From assembly GCA_944325895.1 (NCBI GenBank), contig CALVCA010000009.1, positions 1 through 53,175 on the forward strand: a DNA stretch of 53,175 bases, in the 5' to 3' direction. Position 1 is the first letter of the stretch; each line of letters begins with the position of its first letter. Origin of the DNA: Candidatus Gastranaerophilales bacterium. GTDB lineage: Bacteria > Cyanobacteriota > Vampirovibrionia > Gastranaerophilales > Gastranaerophilaceae. Below are positions 27,233 through 36,449 of this stretch, in pieces. The position numbers and the translations under genes are program-made. Below the pieces are notes generated by a model. The model was not told the DNA's origin. It did no database searches and worked only from the letters and a program-made list of their open reading frames with translations.

Positions 27233-28763
27233 GCATTTGTTTACGTAAAAATTCAATGTTCGGCTGTGCCAGCATTAAATTACTATTTCCCGGCATTTTT
27301 TGTGCCGCAAGTCTTGCTTTACGTTTTTCATCGCTTTTTTTAGTCATATGAATATTTAACTTAGGGATACCAACTCCCAATACTAAACCTGAGAATAAGT
27401 ATCCTGCAAGCTGCGATATATTAAAATTACGTAATTTAACTCTTGTTAGTTTATCACTCTTTGGAAGCAGTTTTAAAAGTTTATTGAAGGATAATGCCTT
27501 ACCGTCTTTTACAGTAGAAATACCAGCTTTATGAAGTGCTTCGTATAATATCTCATCACGGCTTCGTCCGACAAGTGATTTATCCAAAAGTTTCAATGTA
27601 CCTTTAGCTACAAAATTACCGAATACAAGCCAGCTTAAGTATCCCAAAGTATCTTTTACCGTTGCTTCCCGCAATTCATCTTTATCACGTGCAGCTAAAA
27701 GTCTTGACATAATTGTTAGACCATATACAAGCTTAAACTGATTTAATGTCGGGGTTATGCCTTTATATTGAATATTCGGTAAAAAGTCTTTTGCTTTAAA
27801 TTTACAAATCAATCCGTATGACATTGTACCAAAAGCTGCTGCAGCAAGTGCTTTTAAGGCTTTAAATTTATTTGTTTTATCTTTTTCTCTGCCTTCTACA
27901 CCCACAAAACCGTCACTGCCGGTTTTCTTTTTCGTTAAATAAATATTAAACGGTTGTATACAACAGCCAATGACCGAGGCAATACCGAGTCCCAATAATG
28001 AACGGCTTAAACCGAGTTGTTTCAATGATTTTACAAACTTAACATCTTCAAAAGACTCAACATTAAACGATTTTATAACATTTTTATTAAAGAAATTTTT
28101 AGAAACTGATGAAATATTTGCAACAACATCATTTAACCGTGCTTTTATGGACTTTTCACCTGATTTAAGGATAATATCTTCTCTGCCAAAATCACTCAAA
28201 ACAATATTTTTCAACATTGCACGGTTGTCTTTAGACGGGTTTTTAATTTCTTTGACCAAAGTTTGTGCAAAATCTTTTTGAGCATTTTCTGAAAGCATTT
28301 TGCCGTCAGGAGAAGTTATAATTTGAGAAATACGTGAAGCATACACATCCACATTGCCGTTTGGATTGGATTTAGTTACTTCATGTTGGATTTTACCGAG
28401 CATGTCAATAGTATCGGAACCTGCAAAAATTTTATTTGCTTTAATATCGTATTTGGAATTAATAGCTGCAGCTAAAAGCATACCGGCAAGAGGACCGTAT
28501 ACTAATCCGACTGCCGCATGGTTTACAGTACCGCTTGCTTCACGTCTAAATGTTTCAATACCTGCCAATGGACCCCTTGAAAAATCAGTTATAGTTCTTG
28601 GCATAACCATACAGGTAAAATCAACGCCGGTTGCACCCCATGCCTGATTTGTGTCCAAAAACCTTAACAGACTTACAGCTCCTGATCCGAGACCGCTAAA
28701 TGAATTTTGGTTTTGAGTACGTTGTTGGTAAATGTTGGGTAAATTTGAATTTTGAATTTTCAT
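27213..28763 (-). CDS. Large lineage-specific membrane protein, paralogue 1
   Basis: A 516-residue protein of unknown function. The disordered Asn/Gln-rich N-terminus ends in NSFSGLGSGAV, then a hydrophobic start and the segment MPRTITDFSRGPLAGIETFRREASG. Several probable membrane helices follow (LVYGPLAGMLLAAA, LLGLGIASVIGCCIQPFNIYLTKKK, YLFSGLVLGVGIPKLN). It aligns along its length with the next gene (28776-30329): PRTI..., AG(I/M)E(T/A)FRRE(A/S)SG, Q(K)PxNxxxTxK, and SRxxAxxDxxELREAT(V/I)(K/R)D. GGAA precedes the ATG. Cellular role unknown; membrane localisation is inferred. Confidence 0.75.
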   Translation of the reverse strand: MKIQNSNLPNIYQQRTQNQNSFSGLGSGAVSLLRFLDTNQAWGATGVDFTCMVMPRTITDFSRGPLAGIETFRREASGTVNHAAVGLVYGPLAGMLLAAAINSKYDIKANKIFAGSDTIDMLGKIQHEVTKSNPNGNVDVYASRISQIITSPDGKMLSENAQKDFAQTLVKEIKNPSKDNRAMLKNIVLSDFGREDIILKSGEKSIKARLNDVVANISSVSKNFFNKNVIKSFNVESFEDVKFVKSLKQLGLSRSLLGLGIASVIGCCIQPFNIYLTKKKTGSDGFVGVEGREKDKTNKFKALKALAAAAFGTMSYGLICKFKAKDFLPNIQYKGITPTLNQFKLVYGLTIMSRLLAARDKDELREATVKDTLGYLSWLVFGNFVAKGTLKLLDKSLVGRSRDEILYEALHKAGISTVKDGKALSFNKLLKLLPKSDKLTRVKLRNFNISQLAGYLFSGLVLGVGIPKLNIHMTKKSDEKRKARLAAQKMPGNSNLMLAQPNIEFLRKQMPKYFVR

Positions 28764-28775
28764 AAATTTTATTTC

Positions 28776-30329
28776 CTATTTTAAAAATGCTTTAAATGTT
28801 GGTGAACTGCTTTTTATATTATTTTTTATAAATGTATTTGAAACATCAAACGAACTATTTTTTGCTTTCAATTCGGCTTCACGTTTTTTATTAGTTTGTG
28901 TTCGGGTGTATAGAGGAATGAATACCCCTAAGGCCAATAATGAGAATGCTAAATTACCAAGTTGACAAACTGATCTCATATTTTTTGCAAATTTTGTTGC
29001 AACTTCATCGGAAGATTTGAGGCTTACGTCTTTTACCCAGTGTTTTAGTTTTTTCAATAAATTCGGTTTTTCTCCTGGTTTGAATGGCTTCAAATCGTTT
29101 AATAACTTCACATCACATTTTGAATATTTTTCAATAAGCGTAGCCACACCTTTTGCAGCATAATCACCGAGAAAATACAAACTGGAGAACGTTGCAATAT
29201 CTCTGATAGTAGCTTCTCTAAGTTCGTTTCTGTCTTCAGATGCCATCATACGACTTGCAAAAGTTGCCGTTGAAATAAGTCTTGCCTGATCCATTGTCGG
29301 AAATATACCTTTAAATTGCAACATTTCCTTACCGGGTAATTTAAATCCCATAGACATAAGCATTACGCCTATCATAGAACCTACTGAAATAAATTTTTGT
29401 TTTAATAATGCTGCTTTTTCTTTTGGAGTAAGTTCTTTTGGTTCATTATCTTTACCAAAGTCCTTATAAATAGGAGCACCTTTTACACCTGAATGCTTTG
29501 CCGTAATCCATCTGTTAATCGGCTGCATTGAAATAGCCAGCGGAATAATAATACCGAGTCCCGCAAAACTTTTCCAATTAACAAGCTTAACCGCTTTGTT
29601 TACAAATTTAGTAAACTGCTCAGTTGTTTTAACACCGTTTTTAGTCAAAGCCCTGTCAACATTAACGAAATCTTCCAAAAATCCTTTCAAATTTTTAGGA
29701 AGAACTTTGCCGTTAAGTTCCAGGTGTTCCGTCATATTAGTTATTGCGGCAATTTCTTTATAAGCTTTGGTAACAACTTTATTCGGCTTTTTAACAAGAT
29801 TTGCTTCAGATATTTTGCTTATTTGGGACGATAAATCAAAGTCTTTAAATGCGACTTTCTTCTTACCGTCTACACCTGACAAATCGTTTACAAAACTGCT
29901 TAAAGCCTTTTCAAGCCTGTTTGAACCTTTACCTTCTGCATTTTGCAAATATTTTTGGACAATTTTTAAAGTTTCTTCGTTTGCCCAAACATTTGACATA
30001 CCTTTTATTCCTTTTACAACACCAAATTTTTGTAAAAGTTCTGCAATGCCCATAACTATAAAGCTCGGCAATAAACAGTTTACAACAAGTCCTGAAGATT
30101 CACGGCGGAATGCTTCCATACCAGCATATACATTTGACTCTTTTGTTTCAATTATTGTTCTTGGTACAATTGCCGTTGATAAATCCAGGACGGATACGTT
30201 TAACATAGGAATTTCTTCGCAAGCCTGTATGCCACGCAAAGCTAAATCGCCCAATCCTTTAAATGAAGGCTGATTTTCCCTTTTTGGGGTAATTGTTCTG
30301 TTTTCTACACTACTAATTCTATCTATCAT
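28776..30329 (-). CDS. Large lineage-specific membrane protein, paralogue 2
   Basis: A 517-residue paralogue of the neighbouring 516-residue protein, in tandem with 12 bp between them. N-terminus: disordered, ending QPSFKGLGDLALRG; then VPRTIIETKESNVYAGMEAFRRESSG; FAGLGIIIPLAISMQPINRW; ATFASRMMASEDRNELREATIRD; and a last hydrophobic helix (LAFSLLALGVFIPLYT). A minus-strand TATAAT (30343-30338) sits 8 bp before the ATG with no Shine-Dalgarno, so its mRNA may be leaderless. Function unknown. Confidence 0.75.
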   Translation of the reverse strand: MIDRISSVENRTITPKRENQPSFKGLGDLALRGIQACEEIPMLNVSVLDLSTAIVPRTIIETKESNVYAGMEAFRRESSGLVVNCLLPSFIVMGIAELLQKFGVVKGIKGMSNVWANEETLKIVQKYLQNAEGKGSNRLEKALSSFVNDLSGVDGKKKVAFKDFDLSSQISKISEANLVKKPNKVVTKAYKEIAAITNMTEHLELNGKVLPKNLKGFLEDFVNVDRALTKNGVKTTEQFTKFVNKAVKLVNWKSFAGLGIIIPLAISMQPINRWITAKHSGVKGAPIYKDFGKDNEPKELTPKEKAALLKQKFISVGSMIGVMLMSMGFKLPGKEMLQFKGIFPTMDQARLISTATFASRMMASEDRNELREATIRDIATFSSLYFLGDYAAKGVATLIEKYSKCDVKLLNDLKPFKPGEKPNLLKKLKHWVKDVSLKSSDEVATKFAKNMRSVCQLGNLAFSLLALGVFIPLYTRTQTNKKREAELKAKNSSFDVSNTFIKNNIKSSSPTFKAFLK

Positions 30330-30575
30330 ATGGCGTTATTATAACAACTATGCACTAAATTTAAAAGCCGTGAATTTCTAAAATTGCTATGTATTTGTTA
30401 AATATTAAGGCAATGTAAAGATACTATTTTGATTTTTTTTATTAAAATAAAATTATTTATTCAATTTTGTAAAAAACAAATACAAAACTAATTTCTGAGT
30501 ATTTTAAATGAGTGAAAAATTGTATTTTTTACCCTTAAAATTTTTGTAAATAATTGTAAATTTTTGTTAAGAAAT

Positions 30576-31973
30576 TTAATCAATCTGCAAATTTTTCACA
30601 AAATTAATTGCATCATCTTTAGAAATAACATCACCATTCAGTTGAGCATCATGTAATTTTTCAAGAATAAAACCGAGCTGTTTTGATGGTTTTATATTTA
30701 AAATTTTAATAATATCATTACCATCCAAAAGTTTCGGAAGCGGTTTAAGGGAATCTTTAACATTTAAATAGTAATCTAAAAGTTTGTTAAGCGAAGATAA
30801 ATTATTTTGAACGACATCATCAGTAATTTTCGGACCTCGTGCTGACAATCTGTCCGATTTAGCCAATATAATATTATCAATGCAGTTATCGTCCATTTTT
30901 CTTATATAACGCATCATTACTTTTTCTGTTACGTCTTGACCGCTCATTACCTGTGACGGGTAAATATGAAACTTAATCATGGAAGAAATATAATTAATTT
31001 GCTTATTTGAAAAATTAAGCTTTTTCAATATATTAACAGACATTTTAGCCCCGACATCATCGTGTTTAATAAACCTGTGTCTGTCATTTTCAATAGTCCA
31101 TGTGGAAAACTTTCCTATATCATGCATAAAACCGGCAAGTTTAAGGTGAGTCAATCTAGAAAACCCGCCAAAATCAACAGAATCCATATGCTTTTTAACT
31201 AAATCACCGGATTCTGAATAAATTTTGGTTATCTGTTTTACGGCTTCAACGCTATGGTGAAACAAATCCAAGTGATGATGAGAATTTGGCGGCACAAGTT
31301 TCAGCTCTTTTACAAACGGAAAAATTTCTTCAAGCATACCGCAATTATCCATCAATAAAAGTGTTTCAAACACATAATCACCTGAAAACATTTTCATAAT
31401 CTCATATTGAACACGTTCAACAGCCGGTTTATGAATTAAATTTTTATATTTTTTTATAACAGTAAAAAGTTTTTTATCGATATCAAAACCTAAAATGGCA
31501 TGAAACCTGAAAATCCTCAGTAACCTTAACGGATCGTCCACAAAATTTTGTTCGGAAATCATATTTATTTTTTTATTATTTAAATCATCAGCACCGCCTG
31601 TGACATCAATAAGATTTAAAGTATTTAGATTAACAGCCAATGAATTAATCGTTAAATCTCTGCGTTTCAAATCTTTTTCCAAGGAATTATCTAAAGGATT
31701 TGTAATATCAATACAATTTATTTTATCCTTGAATACTAAACGGTAAATTTTATTTATTTCATCAAGCGGAATAAATTTTGCATCAAAAATTTCCGAGCAT
31801 TTTAAAGCGAACTCTTTTGCATCAATTCCTTCCACCAAAATATCCCTGTCGTACGTTAATTTACCTAAAAATAAATCCCTTACGGCACCTCCGACAAGAT
31901 AGATATCATTTGTAAAATTTTCTTTTAATTTATTTAAGATTTCATCATTTTCAATTTTTTGAATTATATTCAT
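30576..31973 (-). CDS. cca: CCA tRNA nucleotidyltransferase / poly(A) polymerase family with HD domain
   Basis: A 465-residue class II nucleotidyltransferase. The catalytic head is YLVGGAVRDLFLGKLTYDRDILVEG (G-G and DxD). KRRDLTINSLAVNL, then DDPLRLLRIFRFHAILGF and PAVERVQYEIMKM, form the tRNA-binding neck. An HD phosphohydrolase-type domain follows (HHSVEAV, GFMHDIGKFSTW, HDDVGAKMS), as in bacterial CCA enzymes with an HD extension. Adds or repairs the tRNA 3' CCA; whether it is CCA-adding or A-adding cannot be decided here. It overlaps rsmE by 23 bp. Confidence 0.9.
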   Translation of the reverse strand: MNIIQKIENDEILNKLKENFTNDIYLVGGAVRDLFLGKLTYDRDILVEGIDAKEFALKCSEIFDAKFIPLDEINKIYRLVFKDKINCIDITNPLDNSLEKDLKRRDLTINSLAVNLNTLNLIDVTGGADDLNNKKINMISEQNFVDDPLRLLRIFRFHAILGFDIDKKLFTVIKKYKNLIHKPAVERVQYEIMKMFSGDYVFETLLLMDNCGMLEEIFPFVKELKLVPPNSHHHLDLFHHSVEAVKQITKIYSESGDLVKKHMDSVDFGGFSRLTHLKLAGFMHDIGKFSTWTIENDRHRFIKHDDVGAKMSVNILKKLNFSNKQINYISSMIKFHIYPSQVMSGQDVTEKVMMRYIRKMDDNCIDNIILAKSDRLSARGPKITDDVVQNNLSSLNKLLDYYLNVKDSLKPLPKLLDGNDIIKILNIKPSKQLGFILEKLHDAQLNGDVISKDDAINFVKNLQID

Positions 31974-32670
31974 AAATAATATTACCTAATGCAACCGTTA
32001 CCGCTGTTTCAGCCTTTAAAATCAGATTTCCCAATGTCAGCATATCAATACCTTTTTTTGAAAAAATTTGAAATTCTCTGTCGGAAAATCCGCCTTCCGG
32101 TCCTATTATAACTAAAACATTATCATTTTTTTTCAAAGGAGCAATATCTTTCAAAGTTTTTTTTGCAATTCTTTCACAAAAAACAATCACTCTGTCGAAT
32201 TTATCAATTAAATTTTCAAGTATTTCAGGCTCAAAACAAGTAGGGATGTCGGCTCTTTCACATTGCTTTGAAGCTTCAATCATAATTTTTTGCCATTTTA
32301 CAATTTTCTTTTTAATAACTTCATCACTAAGAGCACAATAATCAGTCCTGACAGGAAAAATTCCTTTGACACCGAGTTCCGTAGCTTTTTCAATAACGAA
32401 GGATTGAGCGTCACTTCTGAGCGGACTTTGTGCCAAATATAATCCAAAATCAAGCCGCCTAAAAGATTTATAACTATTTTCAATTTTTGCAATAACCTCA
32501 TCTGTTGTTATACTATCTACAACAGTTTCGTATTCAATTTGATTTTCGTCAATAAATAACAATTTTTCGCCGCGTCTTGCTCTTAAAGCACGGGCTATAT
32601 GATTATAATTGTCTTTATCAATAATTATATTATCTTTTATACTTGTAGATTTTATAAAAAAATGCGGCAT
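31951..32670 (-). CDS. rsmE: 16S rRNA (uracil1498-N3)-methyltransferase
   Basis: A 239-residue SPOUT methyltransferase. The start MPHFFIKS at 32670 matches the usual RsmE beginning (MPRFF); in-frame ATGs a few codons upstream are less likely. An N-terminal PUA-like domain (HIARALRARRGEKLLFIDEN) precedes the SPOUT knot with IGPEGGFSDREF and LTLGNLILKAETAVTVAL, which bind SAM. TATTAT lies 6 nt before the ATG and no Shine-Dalgarno is visible. It is co-transcribed with cca. Confidence 0.94.
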   Translation of the reverse strand: MPHFFIKSTSIKDNIIIDKDNYNHIARALRARRGEKLLFIDENQIEYETVVDSITTDEVIAKIENSYKSFRRLDFGLYLAQSPLRSDAQSFVIEKATELGVKGIFPVRTDYCALSDEVIKKKIVKWQKIMIEASKQCERADIPTCFEPEILENLIDKFDRVIVFCERIAKKTLKDIAPLKKNDNVLVIIGPEGGFSDREFQIFSKKGIDMLTLGNLILKAETAVTVALGNIIYEYNSKN

Positions 32671-32711
32671 ATATTTATAATACATCAAAATTGTTAATTT
32701 TTATATTAAAC

Positions 32712-32740
32712 TTGTAGTAAAAAAAATATTATTGTATTAT
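32712..32740 (+). promoter_or_regulatory. Promoter of the activase-like gene
   Basis: TTGTAG (32712-32717), a 17-bp spacer and TATTAT (32735-32740), with the ATG at 32751. Initiation around 32747 gives a leader of about 4 nt. A second candidate -10, TATAAT (32741-32746), overlaps the leader. No Shine-Dalgarno is present. Confidence 0.5.
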
Positions 32741-32750
32741 TATAATTAGT

Positions 32751-33821
32751 ATGGAAAATAAATCGGAAAAAATAATAGGTATACCAAGGGCAATGTCGTT
32801 TTATAATAACTATCCCTTCTATTACGGTTTTTTCACGGATTTAGGGATAAAAATTGTCTTATCAGACGTAACGACAAAACAAACCATGTCTAACGGATCA
32901 GCCTTAGTTGTAACTGAAACGTGTCTGCCGATAAAAGTTTACATAGGTCACATACTAAATCTTATTGATAAAGGTATTGATAAAATATTTGTTCCGTCAA
33001 TACAGTCAATTGCTCCTAAAATTTATAATTGTTCAAAAATAAGAGGTCTGCCTGATTTAGTAAGAAATGTTGTAAAACGTGATTTTACAATTATTGAAGC
33101 TACACTTGATAAATCTGAAAAAAATCACGGTTTATATGACTTTTTAAAAGAAATGGCAGAACCGTTCGGCATTACTGACGAAAAATTAATTAAAAAGGCA
33201 TCAAAAGCCGGCTGGAAATGCTACAATAATTTTCATATTATGGTTAAATCGGGTATGAGCTACAAAAAAGCTATAAACTATGCTTTGCAAGGCAAAGTAT
33301 TTATAGAAAACCAAACAAAAGAATATCCGATATCAATTGCACTTATATCGCACGGTTATAATATTTATGACGAAAGAACCTGCATGAAAATCTTTGATAA
33401 GCTTGAAGCGATGGATGTTAAAGTATATACGTCGCTGCAGTTATCAAACGAACAGTTGGATGACGGCATAGTTTCACTCGGAAACGAACAATACTGGGCA
33501 AATGAATATGACATGACAGGCAGTGCCGGACATTACCTGAAAGACAACCGCATAGATGGAATAATTACTCTTACTGCCTTTGGCTGTGGTCCTGATTCTT
33601 TGATGGTAGAAAGAATTACAAGAAAAGCAAAAAGATTTAACAAACCCCTTTTAAACTTAACAATAGATGAACATACCGGAGAAGCCGGATTTATCACCCG
33701 TTTAGAAGCTTTTGTCGATATGCTTTTCAGAAAAAAACGTGCTAATATTATAAATAATATTGAAATTAACGGACATAAATCCGAATACATACCAAACACA
33801 AATTTTATTGAAACCAAATAA
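32751..33821 (+). CDS. Acyl-CoA dehydratase activase-related protein (DUF2229/COG3580-type)
   Basis: A 356-residue protein of the family related to 2-hydroxyacyl-CoA dehydratase components (DUF2229/COG3580-3581). Typical features: IGIPRAMSFYNNYPFY at the N-terminus, SNGSALVVTETCLPIKVYIGH with a conserved Cys, FVPSIQSIAPKIYNCSK with a second Cys, and late FGCGPDSLM and DEHTGEAGFITRLEAF. Conserved cysteines probably hold an Fe-S cluster. The partner ATPase activase domain (BadF/HgdC) is not next to it. The exact reaction is unknown in this family. Confidence 0.85.
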   Translation: MENKSEKIIGIPRAMSFYNNYPFYYGFFTDLGIKIVLSDVTTKQTMSNGSALVVTETCLPIKVYIGHILNLIDKGIDKIFVPSIQSIAPKIYNCSKIRGLPDLVRNVVKRDFTIIEATLDKSEKNHGLYDFLKEMAEPFGITDEKLIKKASKAGWKCYNNFHIMVKSGMSYKKAINYALQGKVFIENQTKEYPISIALISHGYNIYDERTCMKIFDKLEAMDVKVYTSLQLSNEQLDDGIVSLGNEQYWANEYDMTGSAGHYLKDNRIDGIITLTAFGCGPDSLMVERITRKAKRFNKPLLNLTIDEHTGEAGFITRLEAFVDMLFRKKRANIINNIEINGHKSEYIPNTNFIETK

Positions 33822-33823
33822 CT

Positions 33824-34528
33824 TTAAATTTGATAATCAATATGGTATTGCTCAAATAATTTGTTATAATAATCTTTGTCTTGAATAATGTCAGATTTGT
33901 TCAGCTTCATATCACTTCCGTATTCAAACTCTTTTTGTAATTCAGCATTATTTTTAAGACTAAAGATATAGTTTAAATAATCGTAAATAATTCTATTGCC
34001 TATAACCGTCTTTTTCGAACTCGGAATGTCCATTTGGAGTAGTAACTTTGCATTTTTCGATAAGTGTGAACATTTTGGATCTTTTAATTCGGCAATTTTC
34101 TTCACATTTTTACATAAACATTCACACCAGTCTTCTGCTGGATAAAAACCAAATTTAGAATGAAATGTAATTGCCGGAGCTGTAGAAAATAATTTGACAT
34201 CATTAAAGTTATTTTCCAACATTTCAATAACGCTTGCCAGGTGCAATATAGTTCCGAGGCCTTTTCCCTGATGAATTTTTTCTGTAGACATCGCATTTAT
34301 AAATAAACTGTCATCATAAATTTTAAATTCCAGTTTTGCCGGCACTTCCCGTTTTTTATTAAATACAACTATATCATAGTTATCATTATTTCGTTCATAA
34401 ATATCAACCGAATATTTTTTTAAATCGTTTGTTCTGCAACTAAAGTTGTCAAATAAAGTTATACCGTTTTGATTATACGTCTTTAAACGTTGAAAATTAG
34501 TGTTAGAGTTTGTATTAAAAATTTTCAT
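33824..34528 (-). CDS. GNAT-like acetyltransferase family protein
   Basis: A 234-residue protein from ATG 34528 (MKIFNTNSNTNFQRLKTY). A longer in-frame reading would cross the accD promoter and is rejected. It belongs to the proteins with an N-terminal MKI...N.F motif. The middle has an acetyl-CoA binding signature in a GNAT-like context: HQGKGLGTILHLASVIEML (QGKGLG pyrophosphate loop) followed by a FSTAPAITFHSKFGFYPAE strand-helix. The C-terminal 80 residues are not recognised. No substrate can be named. Confidence 0.65.
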   Translation of the reverse strand: MKIFNTNSNTNFQRLKTYNQNGITLFDNFSCRTNDLKKYSVDIYERNNDNYDIVVFNKKREVPAKLEFKIYDDSLFINAMSTEKIHQGKGLGTILHLASVIEMLENNFNDVKLFSTAPAITFHSKFGFYPAEDWCECLCKNVKKIAELKDPKCSHLSKNAKLLLQMDIPSSKKTVIGNRIIYDYLNYIFSLKNNAELQKEFEYGSDMKLNKSDIIQDKDYYNKLFEQYHIDYQI

Positions 34529-34568
34529 ATTCAAATAAAAATTATAAATGTAAAAATTTGCTACTAAT

Positions 34569-34597
34569 TTGATAAGTAAATTTTTTTGATGTATAAT
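34569..34597 (+). promoter_or_regulatory. accD-accA-prmA-kdsB operon promoter
   Basis: TTGATA (34569-34574), a 17-bp spacer and TATAAT (34592-34597) precede accD (ATG 34619). GAGAGGG at 34602-34608 is its ribosome-binding site. A conventional leader of about 15 nt results. Confidence 0.7.
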
Positions 34598-34618
34598 GAA
34601 TGAGAGGGATAAATAATT

Positions 34619-35482
34619 ATGACAGTTCAAGATTGGTTTGAAAAACGAAAAGAAGCACAAATCCAAAGACGTGCATTAGAAGCAAAAGCTGCAGTTGTTG
34701 AAAATCCTGATTTATGGACAAAATGTGTACACTGCGAAGCTCAATTATTAAAATCAGATATAGAAGAAAATATGTTTGTATGTCCGGTTTGTGATTATCA
34801 TTTCAGAATAAATGCTAAAACCCGTATTAAACAGTTGTTTGATGAAGGATCATTCGAAGAAATGTTCAGTGAAATAAAGCCGACAGATCCTTTGGAATTT
34901 GTGGATACGGAATCATATAAAACAAGGTTAGAAAAAGCTAAAGAAAAAACAGGGCTTGATGATGCTGTAATAACAGGCATAGGAACAATTGACGGGCACA
35001 AAACAGCAGTGGCCGTTATGGATTTTGATTTTATGGGCGGTTCTATGGGAAGCGTTGTCGGCGAAAAAGTGGCAAGCATAATAGAAAAAGCAATAGAATT
35101 AAGGCTTCCTGTTTTGGCAATAACATCATCAGGCGGTGCAAGAATGCAAGAAAGTGCACTGAGTCTTATGCAAATGGCTAAAACATCATGTGCATGTGCA
35201 AGGCTTGATGAAGAAGGTTTATTGTATATCAACCTTTTAACAGAACCGACATTTGGCGGTGTAACAGCAAGTTTTGGAACTTTGGGTGATATTATAATAG
35301 CTGAACAAGGTGCAAGAATTGGCTTTGCCGGCAGACGAGTAATTGAACAAACCATAAGACAAAAATTGCCGTCTGACTTTCAAACGGCTGAATACCTGTT
35401 AAAATATGGTCAAGTTGATATTGTTTCAGCACGTAAGGATTTAAAAAAGACGTTGGCAAATGTTTTGTCAATGCATGAATAG
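34619..35482 (+). CDS. accD: Acetyl-CoA carboxylase carboxyltransferase beta subunit
   Basis: A 287-residue AccD. The N-terminal zinc ribbon has four cysteines: Cys36 and Cys39 in KCVHCE, Cys55 and Cys58 in CPVCDYHF. The crotonase-like carboxyltransferase half includes AVMDFDFMGGSMGSVVGEK, SSGGARMQE, and FGTLGDIIIAEQGARIGFAG. With AccA it transfers the carboxyl from biotin to acetyl-CoA to make malonyl-CoA for fatty acid synthesis. accA follows after 10 bp; the biotin carboxylase and carrier genes are elsewhere. Confidence 0.97.
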   Translation: MTVQDWFEKRKEAQIQRRALEAKAAVVENPDLWTKCVHCEAQLLKSDIEENMFVCPVCDYHFRINAKTRIKQLFDEGSFEEMFSEIKPTDPLEFVDTESYKTRLEKAKEKTGLDDAVITGIGTIDGHKTAVAVMDFDFMGGSMGSVVGEKVASIIEKAIELRLPVLAITSSGGARMQESALSLMQMAKTSCACARLDEEGLLYINLLTEPTFGGVTASFGTLGDIIIAEQGARIGFAGRRVIEQTIRQKLPSDFQTAEYLLKYGQVDIVSARKDLKKTLANVLSMHE

Positions 35483-35492
35483 AGGTTAAGTA

Positions 35493-36449
35493 ATGACTAC
35501 TGTATTGGATTTTGAAAAACCTATTATGGAAATTCAAGAAAAAATTGAAGAATTAAAAAAAATAAGTTTGGAGTCCGGCATGGATTTAAATAAAGAAATA
35601 GAAACCTTTGAACAACAGGCAGATGATTACAGAAAAGAATTGTATTCAAATCTTAAGCCTTCTCAAAAAATGCAAATCGCAAGACATCCTGAAAGACCGA
35701 ATTTTTTGGATTTTGTAGAAAGAATTTGTGAAGATTTTGTTGAACTTCACGGTGACAGAGAAGGCATGGATGATAGAGCAATTATTGGCGGTTTAGCCAA
35801 ACTGAACGGTCGACCGGTTATGATTATCGGTACAATGAAAGGGAAATCTACAAAAGAAAATTTAGAATACAATTTCGGTATGCCGCAGCCCGAAGGATAC
35901 AGAAAAGCTTTAAGATTATTTAAACATGCTGATAAATTTAATATTCCTATAATAACGATAATAGATACTCCCGGAGCATATCCCGGTATCAGTGCGGAAG
36001 AAAAAGGTCAAGGTTCTGCTATTGCCGTAAACTTACGGGAAATGGCAAAACTAAAGGTTCCGGTTATTGCGATAATTTCCGGTGAAGGCTGTTCGGGCGG
36101 TGCTTTAGGGCTTGCTGTTGCCAATAAAGTATTTTTACTTGAACATGCTTATTATACGGTTATTTCTCCCGAAGGCTGTGCCTCTATTTTATGGCGTGAT
36201 GCTTCAAAAAATAATGAAGCTGCGGATGCTCTTAAAATAACTGCAACCGACTTATTAAAATTTAATATTATTGACGGCGAAATAAAAGAACCTGTTGGCG
36301 GTGCTCATACTGACTACGATGCGGCAGCTTTAAATTTAAAACAAACTGTCCTTTCCTGTTTGGATGAACTGGATAAAATGTCGTCTGAAGAACTGCGTAG
36401 TCAACGTTATGAAAAATTCAGAAATATGGGTGCATTTTTGACATGCTAA
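35493..36449 (+). CDS. accA: Acetyl-CoA carboxylase carboxyltransferase alpha subunit
   Basis: A 318-residue AccA, standard length. Diagnostic segments: ARHPERPNFLDFVE, LHGDREGMDDRAIIGGLAKLNG, FGMPQPEGYRKALRL, DTPGAYPGISAEEKGQGSAI and SGEGCSGGALGLAVANKVF. Ends with LRSQRYEKFRNMGAF. AGAGG precedes the ATG. It overlaps prmA by 7 bp, so the membrane-lipid pair is translationally coupled to the ribosomal methyltransferase. Confidence 0.97.
   Translation: MTTVLDFEKPIMEIQEKIEELKKISLESGMDLNKEIETFEQQADDYRKELYSNLKPSQKMQIARHPERPNFLDFVERICEDFVELHGDREGMDDRAIIGGLAKLNGRPVMIIGTMKGKSTKENLEYNFGMPQPEGYRKALRLFKHADKFNIPIITIIDTPGAYPGISAEEKGQGSAIAVNLREMAKLKVPVIAIISGEGCSGGALGLAVANKVFLLEHAYYTVISPEGCASILWRDASKNNEAADALKITATDLLKFNIIDGEIKEPVGGAHTDYDAAALNLKQTVLSCLDELDKMSSEELRSQRYEKFRNMGAFLTC

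Noticed and set aside
30330-30575. AT-rich intergenic stretch examined for RNA genes, origin or CRISPR
   Set aside because: No repeats, DnaA-box cluster, hairpin with T run or credible ORF was found; no CRISPR array is present anywhere in the window.
34529-34666. 46-codon N-terminal extension of the GNAT-like gene
   Set aside because: It would overlap the accD promoter and coding start; the ATG at 34528 gives the expected N-terminal motif.
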